DNA of 64,000 bases from Carallia brachiata (GCA_021464245.1 JADCRB010000016.1:17632143-17696142), one strand, 5' to 3'. Shown: positions 12,593-24,789, numbered from the stretch's first letter. A program made the numbers and translations. The notes: generated from the sequence alone by a model not told the origin.

Positions 12593-15240
12593 AAAGTCTC
12601 CCGTCCGGCGGCTGTAGTGATCGGCGGAGCGGTGGTGTCGTCTAATCTTCTGGAATCTCTGTGCGTGTGTGAGTTCGTACGTGTCGGTAGCTTAGGGTTT
12701 TTTTTGGGCTATGGCTTCCTTGTTTTTTCTGTGTGGTCTGTTGGGGGTTCTGGTGCTTCTTGAAACTTTTATGTCCACGAATAGAATCATCATAAATAAT
12801 AATTAATAATATAAGCATATTGTTATGGTGGTTTCTAATGTCTAATTGTTATAATCTTTAATGCAAAGATCTCTGATCATCTCGTAATGGTTATTGCCAA
12901 TTATAAATCAAACCGTTGACCACTAAATCTGGCTTGCAAATTTGGGGCCATGATTAGAACGCCTACTTGTGTGATTTTATCAATTGTACTTTTCTGGATG
13001 GAAAGGGATAAATTTCTGGCCGTTAGTGCTGAGCAATCTGGATAAATCTGTCTCTGTTCCTGATTTTTTTTTTTTTTTGGACTATAATTTATATGTAATT
13101 TGGATAAATTTCTTTCTCAGATTTGGGGACATTCGACTTGAGATATGTATTTATTTAATTTTAAATTTTTAATTTTTTTTATTTAAATATTAAATTTTTT
13201 TAAAATTTTATTTCAGTTCTAAATTTTTTAATTTTATTTTAAATAAGTTATTTTGTTAATTAAATTGTTAAAAATTACTGTTGATTAACGAAAATTTCTT
13301 TAAAAAAAATAAAATATATTATTTAATTTTTTTTATTATTAAATATTTATATTTTATTTTTAAATAATAATATGTAAATTGAGATTTTGAATTTTTATTT
13401 TTAATTTTTTAAAATTACATAATTTATTTTTGTTAATTTATAAATTAAAATAGTATATTTTTTTAAAAAAAAATTATTAATTTGTAAAGATTTAATTAAA
13501 AAAAATTGATTTAGAGTAAAATTAAAAAAATAAAATTAAAATAAAATTTAAAAAAAATTTAAGATTTAATTAAAAAAATTTTATAAATTTAAAATTAAAT
13601 AAATATATATTTTTATTCAATTTTTAGTTTTATTTTTTTTTGGAAAAAAAAGAGAGCCGGTTGGGTCTCAATACGCTTACTAGGGCGTGAAGTTTTTACT
13701 GCTAATGGCCAAATCATCACAAGCGATTGAATTTTTAATTCTGAAACGTGGAAATTCGTTAATTGGATTGGAGGAAGACCGTAATCCAAATATGGTTTGG
13801 TTTGGTTCAAGAATCTCTGGGAAGGTCAGGTTTGGTCTACTGGGGGGAAACGACAAAGATGTGGCCTATTGGAGTCCTTTCATTACAGGCCGGGTTTTAA
13901 CCCCTTTTGCTAAAAAAGAGAAAAGAAAGAAAAGAAAGAGATTGGTCCTTCCGACGGAGTGATGGCGCTGGGCTACCCAGATTTAGTAAGAATCTCTCGA
14001 CTCCAAACAGTTATTGTTAGGAGCTCTCATCACTTCGTCCTTAATTAGACCCAAAAAAAAATTGATCATTTACTGGTAAATATAAAATAAAATAAAATAA
14101 ATATTAGTATTCTAAAATTTAATATATCGGTTAGTGACTTAATTCAAATTAATATTAATATTTTTAAAATAAAATTGATAATTTAAAAAAATTTGTTGTT
14201 GTATTTTTAAAAATTATTAATTTTCTTTTAAAAATATCATTTTAATTATAATCAATATATTAATTAAATATTAAATTTTAAGATATGTATTAATACTCTA
14301 TAAAATAAACCCAACGGTCGAAACGGCGACGACGCTAGCCATAGAATTGCCGGTGGTCGTCCTTGAAGGGGCATGGACGTATGCACCAAACTAGGACTGG
14401 CATAAGCTAAAGCTGAAGACCCAAATTGCCGTAGTGGCCTAGTGATACTAATGTAATGTGGCCTTGGTTAGATCAATTGAGCCACGGAGAGGAGATGGTG
14501 GTTAGTGGGGAAAAAGGAGCAAATGGTGCGTAGTGGGGAAAAAACAATGATATCTCTTATTTAGTTTTTTTTTTTTTGAGGGAAATAATATCTCTTATTT
14601 AGTTACGTGGCCTATTTTTAGAATTCCACCTGGGTCAATTACACTTTTTTTTTTTTTTGACATAAGGTCAATTACACTTGGAAAAGAAATTGGGAATGAT
14701 AAAAGAAGTTGACGACACAAAGGTGCAGTGTGTGAAATATTTGCTCCCAAAATTATATTTATAGTGTTGTTGTTTGACAATTGTTGCAGACCTTTTCTTT
14801 TATTAAATATCTTGAAATTAAGTAATTACTCCAGACAAGTTTACCCAATGCAAAAGCATATTACTCAAGTTTCAAGCTTTTTTTTTTTTTTGTATAGATT
14901 GATATTTTGAACTTTTAAGGATTGCCTTACTTAAAATTTCAAGAATAGGTAAATTCATTACTTAAAATCAAAAAATAAATACAAGCAAAAACCATAAACT
15001 ATTTTTTTAATTAATTACTCAATTTCAAGATATTCTCTTTTTAATTTTAAGACATTTTATTCAATCACAAGTTTTGAGGGAAAAAAAAAAGAAACCAAAA
15101 AAACAAAGAGTGCTTTCACTTGTGCGTGTAATATTTCTCTAACCCACAAGATTCGATCAATTTCTTCTCTAACAAGGGACAAGTCTCCGAAAAATGTCTA
15201 CCGTCCATTAGTCTAAGAATCTCCCAAGCTCCATCCTCCA
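12593..15240. other. Intergenic, with two A+T-rich deserts
   Basis: No gene recognised. Cyclophilin 3' flank to about 12950. 13130-13640 and 14050-14300 are almost pure A/T with short A- and T-runs and no reading frame. 13650-14000 and 14310-14720 have ordinary composition but no family I recognise. Several T-runs (for example 14567-14577, 14646-14659, 14879-14890) suggest retroposon debris, but I could not define ends or target duplications. Confidence 0.55.
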
Positions 15241-15271
15241 CCGACCGATGGAATCCGCTTCCTTACGCCCC

Positions 15272-15279
15272 CTATAAAC
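15272..15279 (+). promoter_or_regulatory. TATA box of the eIF4B-like gene
   Basis: CTATAAAC about 110 bp before the ATG, followed by a GA-rich 5' leader (15331-15375, several AGAGAGA runs). Typical of a plant housekeeping promoter with a GA-rich untranslated leader. Inferred from sequence and spacing. Confidence 0.6.
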
Positions 15280-15385
15280 CCTGCTCCACCCCTGCCTTCG
15301 CTGCCAAGAAACGCAACGCATCGCAGGCGCCAAGAGAGAGAACAATCGAAAATCTAGAGAGAGAAAGAGAGAAAGCCAAGGAAGC

Positions 15386-17599
15386 ATGGCGGCGAATACG
15401 GGGTCTTCTCCTTGGGGCAAGCCCGGTGCGTGGGCCCTAGACGCCGAAGAGCACGAGGCTGAGCTCAGACAAAAGAAGGAGCCGCAGCCTAACACCGATG
15501 CTTCCGCCGCCGAATTCCCTTCCTTAGCCGCCGCCGCCGCCAAGCAGCCCAAGAAAAAGAAGAACCAATCGCTCTCCTTGGCGGAGTTCGCCAACTACAG
15601 CTCGGCTAAGCCAACCTACGAGCACAAGGGCCTCACCCCCGAAGATCGCCTCAATCTTCCAACCGGTCCTCGCCAGCGCTCCGCCGAGGAGCTCGACCGG
15701 TCCCGTCTGGGAGGCGGCTTCAAATCGTACGGCTTGAACTCGCGTAACGGAGACGATTCGTCGAATTCTAGATGGAACGGCGGTGGCGGCGGAGGTAATT
15801 CCAGGGCATTTAATAGGGACGCAGTTAGAGAAGTACTCCCGCCGTCGCGTGCCGACGAGATCGATGATTGGTCCAAGACCAAGAAATCAACGGTGGGGAA
15901 TGGACACGAGAGGAGAGGAGGGTCGTCCTTTTTCGAATCCCATTCAAAAGCCGACGAATCCGAGAGCTGGGTCTCCAAAAAGCCGACAGAAACGCGGCGA
16001 TTTAGTTCTAGTAATGGTGGATTTGAAAGAAGAGGAAGCTTTGATTCTTTGTCGAGAGACAGACACGTGTACAGTAACAGCAGTGGGTCCGCCGATTCCG
16101 ATAATTGGGGAAGGAAGAAAGAGGAGAGCAATGGAACAGGGAGGCCAAGGCTGGTGCTGCAGCCACGTACGCTGCCTTTGGCTGACGGCAACGGAACGGC
16201 GACGACGGCCAAGCCCAAGGGTTCGAGCCCGTTTGGAGATGCCAGACCGAGAGAAGAAGTGTTGGCGGAGAAAGGGCAGGACTGGAAGGAGCTAAATGAG
16301 AAGTTGGAGTCCATCAAGGTTAATGATAGTGGAAAAGAGCCAAAGAAAGTTGAGAGACGGGATGCCGGGCTATTTGGACAGAGGAGTCGCGGAAGCCCGC
16401 GTGCTGAGAGGAGTTGGCGGAAGCCTGATGATGTTGATTTCGGTTCTCGTCCCCAGAGGTTTGTTTCGTAAAGCTCTTTGATTGATTAATTGGGCCAGTT
16501 TGAGTAAATTTTTCTTCATACTATTGTGTTTTTGGGACTTTAGATTTTATGCCTTAGTGAAGTGAAATTATTCTGTTGTGTTGATGGAACGGTGTAATAG
16601 CAGGAAAGGTATAGACTTTAGCACACCAGCCTTCTGGGTTTTTGCTGCCACTGAGTTGGTCTTTGCACCAATGATTGTTCTTCCTTCTCCTGTGATTGCA
16701 CTTGTGTGGACGTAAATGTTGCGTGAACTGGCCAGGTTTCGATTTGGAGTAGTACAATGTTTGTGGAGTTCTCTATTCATGGATTTGTCAAATCTACCCG
16801 GGCCGATAAAGGTCTTATTGAAAGACACTGCATATGGTTTCACAGCAGAATGTCTGGTGTTTTTGGTCAGGATGAACAAGATTTTGCAACATGAGGCATA
16901 GATTGAGAAGTAAACAGGGTACAAACAGACTGCATGGATTGAACCAACTCTTAGTTAGAAGGGTCTTTAACATAATTGGCTTTTCTAAATTAAAGAGGAT
17001 GCCCTGTTGCTTGACATCTCCGACCATCTCATGAGAGAATTTGAGATTTCTTTTTCCTGGTTTACTCTTCTTCTAGCAAATCTTGCTGCAAAATCCTTTT
17101 TGTCCTGACCAAGCATTTTTTTTTTTTGGCTGCCATATCATCACCGTTCTCTGCCTATGAGCCCTTTCCTTGGGAGGATGAAGTCACAAATGGATGACCA
17201 TAATGTTGGTTTCATCTTTTATCTTCAGCTATGGTATTAATGGGTTTCTGTAAAAATTGGTGGTCGTATGTTGCCACTAGGTGAATGTTGTTGATCTTTG
17301 CATGTACTTTGCACCGCTTTTGTGCACTGAACACTATGATCACTGAATCCTCAATTAAAGAAACTGAATTCATCAGGAATCCATTGTCCATCCTAGGCTG
17401 AACAGAGTACAATCTATTTTAGCAGTATAACCAAAACAGAACTTTTATTTGCCCTTGATTTTATTGTCTTGATTAGAGAGGATTTGCTGACGTTTGTGAA
17501 ACTAATTTTTCCTTTGGGTGCAGTGCTGAAAAAACTGAGAATGGTCATGTTGTTGAGAATCACCCTGGCAGCGAGAATGGATCTACTGAAGAAAATTAA
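15386..17599 (+). CDS. Plant eIF4B-like translation initiation factor (two exons)
   Basis: RNA-binding cofactor that stimulates the eIF4A/eIF4F helicase in the cytoplasm. Exon 1 15386-16458 and exon 2 17524-17599, joined AG|T (Ser), giving about 382 residues; the intron is about 1.07 kb. Plant-eIF4B-type segments: N-terminal SSPWGKPGAWALDAEEHEAE, EFPSLA followed by an Ala/Lys tract, LTPEDRLNLPTGPRQR, a long Ser/Gly/Arg-rich disordered middle with RRGSF-type repeats, PRLVLQPRTLPL, and the helix KGQDWKELNEKLESIKV. It is shorter than the roughly 530-residue eIF4B1/2 of Arabidopsis, so it probably belongs to the shorter glycine-rich eIF4B-like group. The start is the first ATG after a GA-rich leader. 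If the intron were retained, translation would stop after four extra residues (16471). Confidence 0.85.
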
Positions 17600-19590
17600 A
17601 AGTGTTGAGGCTTATACTTGAGGAAAAGGATGAGCAGATAAAATTTTGTTTGTTAGTGGTTCAAGGTCTTAGTTTTTCTCTCTTTGATTCGTACGAGTTT
17701 GGCAATGACTCTCGTGTTGAACACTGTGGAGACAATTTGGGGAGGGTGAAGTAATTATAATTTGTCTGGCCTTCTGTGGCTTGGTTTTGCAGCAGCTTTG
17801 CATTGCAGAAATATGTATGCGATTCAGTCACTAGTAATTTACTATGTCAGGATTGAGCCTCTTGCATTGAGCGATTGTTGGGTATTTCAATAGTTGGGAA
17901 TTTGGTGGCCTAGTCATTAACAAATATATTTATTCTTCTCTGCCTAATTTGTAATGAGATATGCTTTTTTTTTTTGAGAATGTAATAAGATGTGCTTATG
18001 TATCAATGTTTCCTGTGATTCTCTCTTTTGTCTACGTGTCTTCTGATGCTTGTGACTGCAAAATTCCTCAATCCAAGTTAAAGGGTAATTTCTATCGAAC
18101 AAAGCACTGTAATTAAGTGACGACAATTGAGCATGTCCAGGAAATAAGTGTAGTAGAGGCGGAAATTAGCAGTTACTATAAGAAGCATTGGATGAGAAAT
18201 GAGAAATTTGGACTAAAATAGTTCAACCAGGGACATCATAGTCCAAAAAAAAAAAAAGGAGGAACATCAATTAGATGAGTTGAATGAGTGACAACTGTAC
18301 TGATTTGAAAATCTGTAAGGTAAATTACAAGTGTAACAAATCAAGAGCGATGGCAACTGGGTAAGAGGAATGAGCGATAATAGCCAAAATTAACTTGAAA
18401 ATCTTGAATCAAGAAGAATTTAGAATAATTGCATGCTCATAAAACTAGTCAATCCTAAATTTTGGGCTGACTTTTTTGTTGTTGTGTATTTATTTTTTTA
18501 TTTTTTATCTGAGATCACTTATATTAGTTCAATAGACTGACTAATCTAAATTGACATGAATAAGATCCAAAAGATGATAAAATTTTTTTAATAAATATTT
18601 AATACGACTGCATGGCCAAAAATTCGAACTTATTATGTTCTTATACTTGTAAGTTTCTTGGATAGATCAGTCACAAACAATATTAAGCCCACGTACTTTC
18701 TGATGGGGTGAGAGCATTTTCTACAAGCCCAATTGGCCGGCCGGTATTAGTCTGATGGTGTGACACATTTGAGTTCTACAATATTCACCGGCGGTGCGGA
18801 TGAATTGGGCATTATTGGGTCCCACTAGGAGCGTACTCCTCAGTCACAGCCCTGAGGTTCATAAGGGCCAATTCTGGTTTACGTGTGTTCAGTCTTTCAA
18901 TTCTACGTATGCCTAGTTGAGTCTTTGTATTCTACGTATGCCCAACTGAATAGTTAATTGTCTTCCCCCGCCCCTTGGCCCTTCCCCAGTTACTTAATTG
19001 AGTCTCTAATCAGTAATATGTTTCATCTTGCGTTATCAAATTGCACAATTTTTTACAAAGTTTCACGTTTTTATATTAGGTTAATAAAGAAGAAAAAATC
19101 ATAAATTTTTTATTTTTTTTTAAATTTATCATGAACTTTTTGTTTGTAAAAAAAAAATTTACTGCAGATATACCGGTTATTAGAACTCTGAGCTGAAGCT
19201 AGAATTTAGATCGTTATGATATCTAATTCAATTGTCCTCAAAAGGGTAAATTCACTACTTCAGTATCATTAAATTCGAGTATAACTCTTTTAAATCGATC
19301 AAGTCGACTACGGTGTTAATGAATCATAAACTAATACCTTGTGATGTTAATTGAGTAAATTAATGTTATTTCAAATACTGACCCTAAAATTTAAAATCCA
19401 CATCGGACATTAAAAAAAAACACGTCGGAGCTATCACATCGATTGGTGATCTATTATGAACTTTTATAATTACGATCAATTGCAACACAAGTTTTGTCTT
19501 ATGCTTGCATTTTCACTTTAAAAACTGGGTTTTTATTTTAAGAGTAACAGGAACCAAAAAGGCCAAGGGAAGGGAGAGAGAGACAACCAA
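17600..19590. other. Intergenic between eIF4B-like and amidase genes
   Basis: No gene recognised. 17600-17950 is the probable 3' untranslated and flanking part of the eIF4B-like gene. The remainder is A+T-rich and includes a SINE-like copy (listed separately) and a C-rich patch at 18965-18990. The amidase promoter must lie in 19400-19590, but I see no clear TATA box. Confidence 0.5.
18505..18690 (-). mobile_element. SINE-like retroposon copy (degenerate)
   Basis: Shares with the elements at 28412-28601 and 48970-49161 a tail resembling GACTGACTAATCT, the segment AATATTTAA.ACGACTGCAT and a B-box-like AATTCGAAC, in the same order and orientation. Read on the minus strand, these give a tRNA-like head followed by the common body. 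The 5' head is decayed and I could not identify its target duplication, so the ends are approximate. Confidence 0.5.
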
Positions 19591-19591
19591 G

Positions 19592-21686
19592 ATGGTCAAC
19601 GGTCGATCTTCTTTGATCTGTCGACCGTTAATGTCACTCATCCTAATAATATTCCTGACTATCAATGGCAAAGCATTCACGATCGAGGAGGCAACGATCA
19701 AAGACATCCAAAAGGCCTTCGCCGAGAACAAGCTGACAGCGAGACAATTGGTAGACTTCTACTTGCACCAAATCAAAACCCTCAATCCTGTGCTTCGCAG
19801 CGTAATAGAGGTGAACCCGGACGCACAAGATGAAGCCGAGAAGGCCGACGAGGAAAGGAGGAGGAGGAACAATCAGGGCCGTACGTCTCCGCTCGGGGAC
19901 CTTCACGGGATACCGGTGCTGCTCAAGGACTCGATTGCAACCAACGACAAGATGAACACGACGGCCGGGTCGTACGCTTTGCTGGGTTCCAAGGTGGGCC
20001 GCGACGCCGGCGTGGTGGAGAGGCTTAGGGAAGCCGGTGCTGTGATACTGGGGAAGGCTAGTCTTAGCGAGTGGTACAGTTTCCGAAATTTGGGTCGCGT
20101 TCCCAATGGCTGGTGCGCCAGATCTGGCCAGGGAGTGGTCAGATTCTCTATTTTCTCGCACTTTTTTTTTTTTTAATTGACTCCAACTGACACCCAAGAC
20201 CTGTGCATACTACCCGTGTTTTCTCGAGATGCATGATAATATTTGTTTGGATGAATTATGAGTTTGTTTCGTTTCCATTTGATGTAAAACATGCAGAATC
20301 CATACGTTCCAGCGGGAGGGGACCCATGTGGGTCAAGTAGCGGATCAGCAATTTCAGTAGCGGCAAACCTGGTGGCTGTATCGATTGGGACGGAGACTCA
20401 TGGCTCCATTATCTGTCCCTCTGATCACAATTCTGTTGTGGGTCTCAAACCCACTGTCGGTCTCACTAGCCGAGCTGGTGTGATTCCTGTTACTCCTAGC
20501 CTCGACACCATTGGGTATACACTGCTCGGAATAAAATGGGTTGAGTGATTTTGTTTTATCCATTATATATTAAAATCTAAAATTGCGATTGTAAACCTGC
20601 AGGCCTATAGCCAGGACAGTAGCCGATGCAGTTTACGTGCTTGATGCCATTGCGGGCTTTGATCCAAGAGACGGTGAAGCAACAAGTGAGGCAGCCAAGT
20701 ACATACCTGCTGGTGGTTACAAGCAATTCCTCAATCTGGAGGGGCTGAAAGGAAAGAGATTGGGGATTGTTAGAGACCCATTTTTCAACAACATAAATGA
20801 ATCCAGGATTCTTAATTTTGAGCATCATCTGACTACAATAAAGTACTGTGAGAGACAATGAAGCATTTATTAATTTTTTTACAATTCTGGCTGGCTTTTA
20901 CCTTTTCATATGTATGATGGTTATTACTGTTGAAAATTTTAGGAAAAGAGGTGCTACCATAGTAGACAATCTTGAGATAGCAAATATTGAGACAATCGTG
21001 AATGCAGAGCAAAGTGGTTTATTGGCACTAATGATGGCTGTATTCAAGCTGTCCCTGAATGATTATCTAAAAGAGCTTGTTACTTCTCCAGTGAGGTCGC
21101 TCGCTGACATTATTGCTTTTAACGAGAATAACCTTGATCTTGTAAGTTCTTGTGTTTACCCCGATGAATTTAGGAAATTATGTTTCATGAATTTTCAATC
21201 AGTTAAAGAAAAGATTCAAGCCATGAGCCAAATAAAAGGAGCAACAACACCTTTTGAAGTTACATTAATTAATTAATTCCATGTCAAATGCAGGAAAAAG
21301 TTAAGGAATATGGTCAAGACACATTCATAGCGTCAGAGAAGACAAGTGGCGTTGGAGAGAAAGAGAAGGAGATTGCGGAGTTAATAGAAAAACTATCACG
21401 AGATGGATTTGAGAAACTGATGGTTGATAACAATTTGGATGCAGTGGTAACACCAGGTGGTAGTGCAATTCCTGTATTGGCAATTGGAGGATACCCAGGA
21501 ATTACAGTCCCAGCTGGATATGATGGCAACGGAATGCCATTTGGCATTTGTTTTGGTGGATTGAAGGGTAGTGAACCAAAGCTGATTGAAATTGCTTTTG
21601 CTTTTGAGCAAGCTACCATGATTAGGAGGCCACCTTTTTACAAATCTTTTGAAGCAACCACAGAATTTCTTTTTGCAAGTGTGTAA
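19592..21686 (+). CDS. Amidase-signature family protein, secreted type (five exons)
   Basis: Amidase-signature hydrolase resembling the plant probable-amidase At4g34880 group; substrate unknown. Exons 19592-20134, 20297-20514, 20603-20842, 20943-21141 and 21294-21686, all GT-AG with matching phases, giving about 530 residues. The N-terminus MVNGRSS... has a hydrophobic stretch (residues about 12-25) reading as a signal peptide. Catalytic Ser-cisSer-Lys triad: Lys in GIPVLLKDS, the cis-Ser in GGDPCGSSSGSA, and the nucleophile in GTETHGSI. The C-terminal part contains VVTPGGSAIPVLAIGGYPGI and GMPFGICFGG as in the family. The ATG chosen follows an A/G-rich leader; an in-frame upstream extension would displace the signal peptide. 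All exons are open and intact. Exon 2 contains the nucleophile, so mis-splicing there would abolish activity. Confidence 0.88.
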
Positions 21687-22250
21687 TTAATGTTTATTGG
21701 TTGAAGCTGAAACTATTCGCAGTAGTTATATGTACTTTTTGTTTCAAACAATATTTGAATTTTATAAAATTGTTCATGTTTAAAAAAATTTTTAAAATTA
21801 AGAAATCTCAACAAAAGATTTCAATTACTAAAATCAAAAACTATAAGCGTCTTAAAATGTAAATTAAAACTGCAGAAAAATAAAACCCTAAAGATATAAT
21901 AATATAACCCACATGGACTTAATTTACCTTTTTCTTTTTTTGGTCAAAGAACTTAATTTACCACGAAGTCAATGCCATCCCGAAAATTGAAATTGGGCCC
22001 ATATTTCAGGGCCTGGATAGTTGGGCACCCAAAGATCGGAATACGGGCTTTCAACTTGGCCCAATTTTACAACAAGTGGGTCCCTAACTAATGCAGTTTG
22101 ATGTCCCAAAATGGCCCCTTCACTTTTCTTTTCTATGCAGGAGAGTTGTCATTTCCATTACAACTACTAAAGTGAAAGAAGACAGATCAAAAAAAAGAAA
22201 AACTCAAGTGAAAGCAGAGTAAGAACCAAGAAGAAGAAGAAGAAGAAGAA
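21687..22250. other. Intergenic, promoter of DIR-1
   Basis: A+T-rich amidase 3' flank, then mixed sequence. The 5' leader of the first dirigent gene ends in an AAG/GAA trinucleotide run (22226-22251) directly before its ATG. No convincing TATA box was seen. Confidence 0.5.
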
Positions 22251-22254
22251 AGAC

Positions 22255-22929
22255 ATGGCAAAAGTGTGTCTGGTTCTTTTGATCATCTTCTTGGCGGCGG
22301 CCGTGGCACGTGCTCAAAGTCCTGAAGAAGTGAAGTGGGCCAGCAGGGTTGTGTCCGAGAAAGACACGGTGACCAATCTCCAATTCTACTTCCACGACAT
22401 ACTCGGCGGCAGCAACCCCACCGCCGTCAGGGTTGCTCAGGCCTCGAACACCGACCAGTCCCCCACCAATTTCGGAGCCATAATTATGGTGGACAACCCG
22501 TTGACCGAGGGACCCGATCAGAGCTCGAAGCTGGTGGGGCGGGCTCAAGGGCTTTATGGGTCAGCGGGGCAGAGCGAGCTGTCCTTGATCATGGCCATGA
22601 GCTTTTCTTTCACGGATGGTAGCTACAAGGGTAGCTCTATCACTCTCTTTGGCAGAAACCCCGCCCTGAATCAGGCGCGAGAGATGCCGATCGTCGGCGG
22701 CACCGGCGTCTTCCGGTTGGCGCGTGGATATGCCATCGCGCATACTTATTCCTCTGATCAGACGGCCACTGTTGTTGGCTACAATGTCACGGTCTCCGTC
22801 GATTCTAGCGCCGGAGGAGGCAATTCGAGAACCGTGGACCTTAATCTCAGTGCCACCGTAATTATCACGCTTGTAAATCATCTCACTGTAGCAATTTTCA
22901 CTGTAATTACGCTTTATTGGTGTCATTGA
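22255..22929 (+). CDS. Dirigent protein with hydrophobic C-terminal tail (DIR-1)
   Basis: Dirigent proteins are secreted beta-barrel proteins that steer stereoselective coupling of phenoxy radicals (lignans, lignin-like polymers). Intronless, 224 residues. Signal peptide residues 1-20 (cut after ARA). The dirigent domain runs from LQFYFHDILGG (about 42) through DNPLTEGPDQSSKLVGRAQG and SFSFTDG to GGTGVFRLARGYAIAHTYS and GYNVTV (an N-glycosylation site). Family members normally end here, at about 185-190 residues. This one continues with a small-residue stretch (SSAGGG), a polar linker and a roughly 24-residue hydrophobic end, LVNHLTVAIFTVITLYWCH, with nothing charged after it. That layout is typical of a GPI-anchor signal or a tail anchor. 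The tail is shared with two paralogues downstream, so it is not a frameshift artefact. Confidence 0.9.
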   Translation: MAKVCLVLLIIFLAAAVARAQSPEEVKWASRVVSEKDTVTNLQFYFHDILGGSNPTAVRVAQASNTDQSPTNFGAIIMVDNPLTEGPDQSSKLVGRAQGLYGSAGQSELSLIMAMSFSFTDGSYKGSSITLFGRNPALNQAREMPIVGGTGVFRLARGYAIAHTYSSDQTATVVGYNVTVSVDSSAGGGNSRTVDLNLSATVIITLVNHLTVAIFTVITLYWCH

Positions 22930-23815
22930 TTGTGTATTTTGTGTACACTCATTATTTGGTTCGGCGTGCTTGACTTTGTTGTTTAAAGAATGTAATGAAA
23001 AGTCCACGATCTGTGCTTCTTAATGCGTTGCAGCCTATTATTTACTCAATAATAAAGAGCGGAAAAAAAGGAAAACAGAGGCCTTCTTTGTCTTTACGGG
23101 AATAAAATAGGCAAAAACAGGGTTGGCTACCTACTCCGTTTGCTCCACTAGCCTTTGTCCACTATGATGGTCACATGTCAGACGCAAGATAAAGTTATTA
23201 AATTATTTTCATCAGAAGTTTAATTAATTTTTTGATTAGCTGGCTTGGATGTAATTGGTGGCGTACAATCCGAGTAAAATAAACTTGATTAGTTATAGTT
23301 GTCGTTGTTACGCTTACTTTAAAAATGACGAAATTTATAACCATAACGAGAGGAGAGTCAGCGGAGAATTAGTTGTTCATAGCATTTTTTGTTTAAATAA
23401 AATTCGGAACACAAGCATGGAGTTACTAGCAGATGCAAATTTATTAAATTTTTTTATTTTGTTTGAAATTTTTTTCACTTATATTTAAAATTAAATTAAT
23501 TTAACTCGTACTTAAAATAAGTCACAATAATAATAATAATAATAAAAAATAAATAAATAAATAAGAGGCATCGGTTTTGTTAAATAAATGCTATATCTAA
23601 TTACAGATGTCACCGAACGAAAACCACTCAATTATATATATATATATTTTTTTTAAAAAGGAAGTACGAAAACCAGTAAATCACTCAATTATAATATAAA
23701 TTAAGGAGCAACAATATTGCTTGGAATTAAAGTGGGGAAATTAGAACTGGCGCAGTGTTGGGTGGACTTTTTCCTTTTGTCGTTAAACGCTTCTGGGAAG
23801 TTTGGTTTCATGTTG
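22930..23815. other. Intergenic between DIR-1 and DIR-2
   Basis: A+T-rich. Contains a short AAT/AAAT repeat tract (23525-23565) and a TA-rich run (23634-23648). The whole stretch recurs in altered form at 25330-26270 as part of the tandem duplication. No gene seen. Confidence 0.6.
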
Positions 23816-23818
23816 CTC

Positions 23819-23826
23819 TACATAAG
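23819..23826 (+). promoter_or_regulatory. TATA-position box of DIR-2 (TACATAAG)
   Basis: TACATAAG about 100 bp before the DIR-2 ATG, in promoter sequence that aligns closely with that of DIR-4, where the same position reads TATATAAG. Weak match to a canonical TATA box. Confidence 0.5.
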
Positions 23827-23923
23827 AACTCCCGCAGCTCCTACATAATAAGAGTCTCTCAAAAGTCCTCTCCTGTTGCCTTCAAATTGCAAGTGAAGTG
23901 ATCAGAAAAGAAGAGAGCTAGAC

Positions 23924-24661
23924 ATGGAAAAAATCTACCTTTTTTTTTTGATCGTTTCCCTTGTCGCAGCCCTGGCACAGGCTCAGACTTCTGATGCGGT
24001 GAAGTTGGCTGAAAGAGTTGTGTCCGAGAAGCAGACTCTGACCAATCTCCAATTCTACTTCCATGACACGCTCAGTGGCAGTAATCCCAGCGCCGTGGAG
24101 GTGGCTAAGCCAACTGGCACCAGCAACTCGCCTATAACCTTCGGAACTATAGTCATGGTCGACGATCCATTGACCGAGGGACCCGATCCAAGCTCGAAAT
24201 TGTTGGGCCGAGCCCAGGGGCTGTATGGTTCAGCCGGGCAGAGCGAATTGTCCCTGTTCATGGCCATGTGCTATTCGTTCACAGATGGTACGTACAATGG
24301 CAGCTCTTTTAGTCTCCTTGGTAAAAATCCGGCTATGAATCCGGTACGCGAGCTGTCAATCGTCGGTGGAACCGGGGTTTTCCGGTTAGCAAGCGGGTAC
24401 GCGATTGCACGTACAATATCAGTCAATGGTGCTGGTGATGCTGTTGTTAGGTACAATGTAACATTGTTCGTTGACCCAAGTGCTGGAGGTGGAGGAGGAG
24501 GAGGCAACAACAATATTGTGCCAGGCAATACGAATACAGCAGGCAATAATCCAAATGCGAGGACTGTGAATGTCAACAATTTTAGTCCCACTACTAGTAT
24601 GTTCCTAAATCACCTTTCAGTAGCCATTTTCTCTGTATTTTGGATTTACTGGAGTGTTTAA
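23924..24661 (+). CDS. Dirigent protein with Gly/Asn-rich linker and hydrophobic tail (DIR-2)
   Basis: Same family and role as DIR-1. Intronless, 245 residues. Signal peptide about residues 1-20 (ends AQAQ). The dirigent domain runs LQFYFHDTLSG (about 43) to GGTGVFRLASGYAIARTIS and YNVTLFV. It is followed by VDPSAGGGGGGGNNN, an Asn-rich linker (NIVPGNTNTAGNNPNA) and a hydrophobic end, FLNHLSVAIFSVFWIYWSV. The linker plus tail fits a cleavable GPI-anchor signal: small residues for the omega site, a polar spacer, then a hydrophobic C-terminus. The linker could also act as a flexible spacer between domain and membrane. Two motifs in the tail (NHL.VAIF and IYW/LYW) are shared with DIR-1, so the extension is older than the tandem duplication. 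Intact frame. Confidence 0.9.
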   Translation: MEKIYLFFLIVSLVAALAQAQTSDAVKLAERVVSEKQTLTNLQFYFHDTLSGSNPSAVEVAKPTGTSNSPITFGTIVMVDDPLTEGPDPSSKLLGRAQGLYGSAGQSELSLFMAMCYSFTDGTYNGSSFSLLGKNPAMNPVRELSIVGGTGVFRLASGYAIARTISVNGAGDAVVRYNVTLFVDPSAGGGGGGGNNNIVPGNTNTAGNNPNARTVNVNNFSPTTSMFLNHLSVAIFSVFWIYWSV

Positions 24662-24762
24662 CTGTGGTAATTCATTATCATGGTCAGCTCTTATGTTTTT
24701 CTGTGTAGAATCATATTCTTACTTCTGATGATTCGATTACCTACTATGTATTTGAAGATGAA

Positions 24763-24789
24763 AAAAGAAAAAAAAAAAAAAAAAAAAGA
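24763..24789. repeat. Poly(A) run at the duplication junction
   Basis: A-rich run (three A-tracts interrupted by single G) directly before GAGTTGGCTACCAA and unit 2 of the tandem duplication. In DIR-4 the same position is only a short A-run, so the tract expanded here. Confidence 0.7.

Noticed and set aside
15616..16317. 233-codon minus-strand frame rich in Ser/Pro/Leu
   Set aside because: Mirror of the Gly/Ser/Arg-rich eIF4B-like exon; composition explains the lack of stops.
20291..20548. Amidase exon 2 as an independent small gene
   Set aside because: Its ends are good splice sites with phases matching the exons on both sides.
24271..24591. 106-codon minus-strand frame with a proline run
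   Set aside because: Antisense of the Gly-rich linker of DIR-2.
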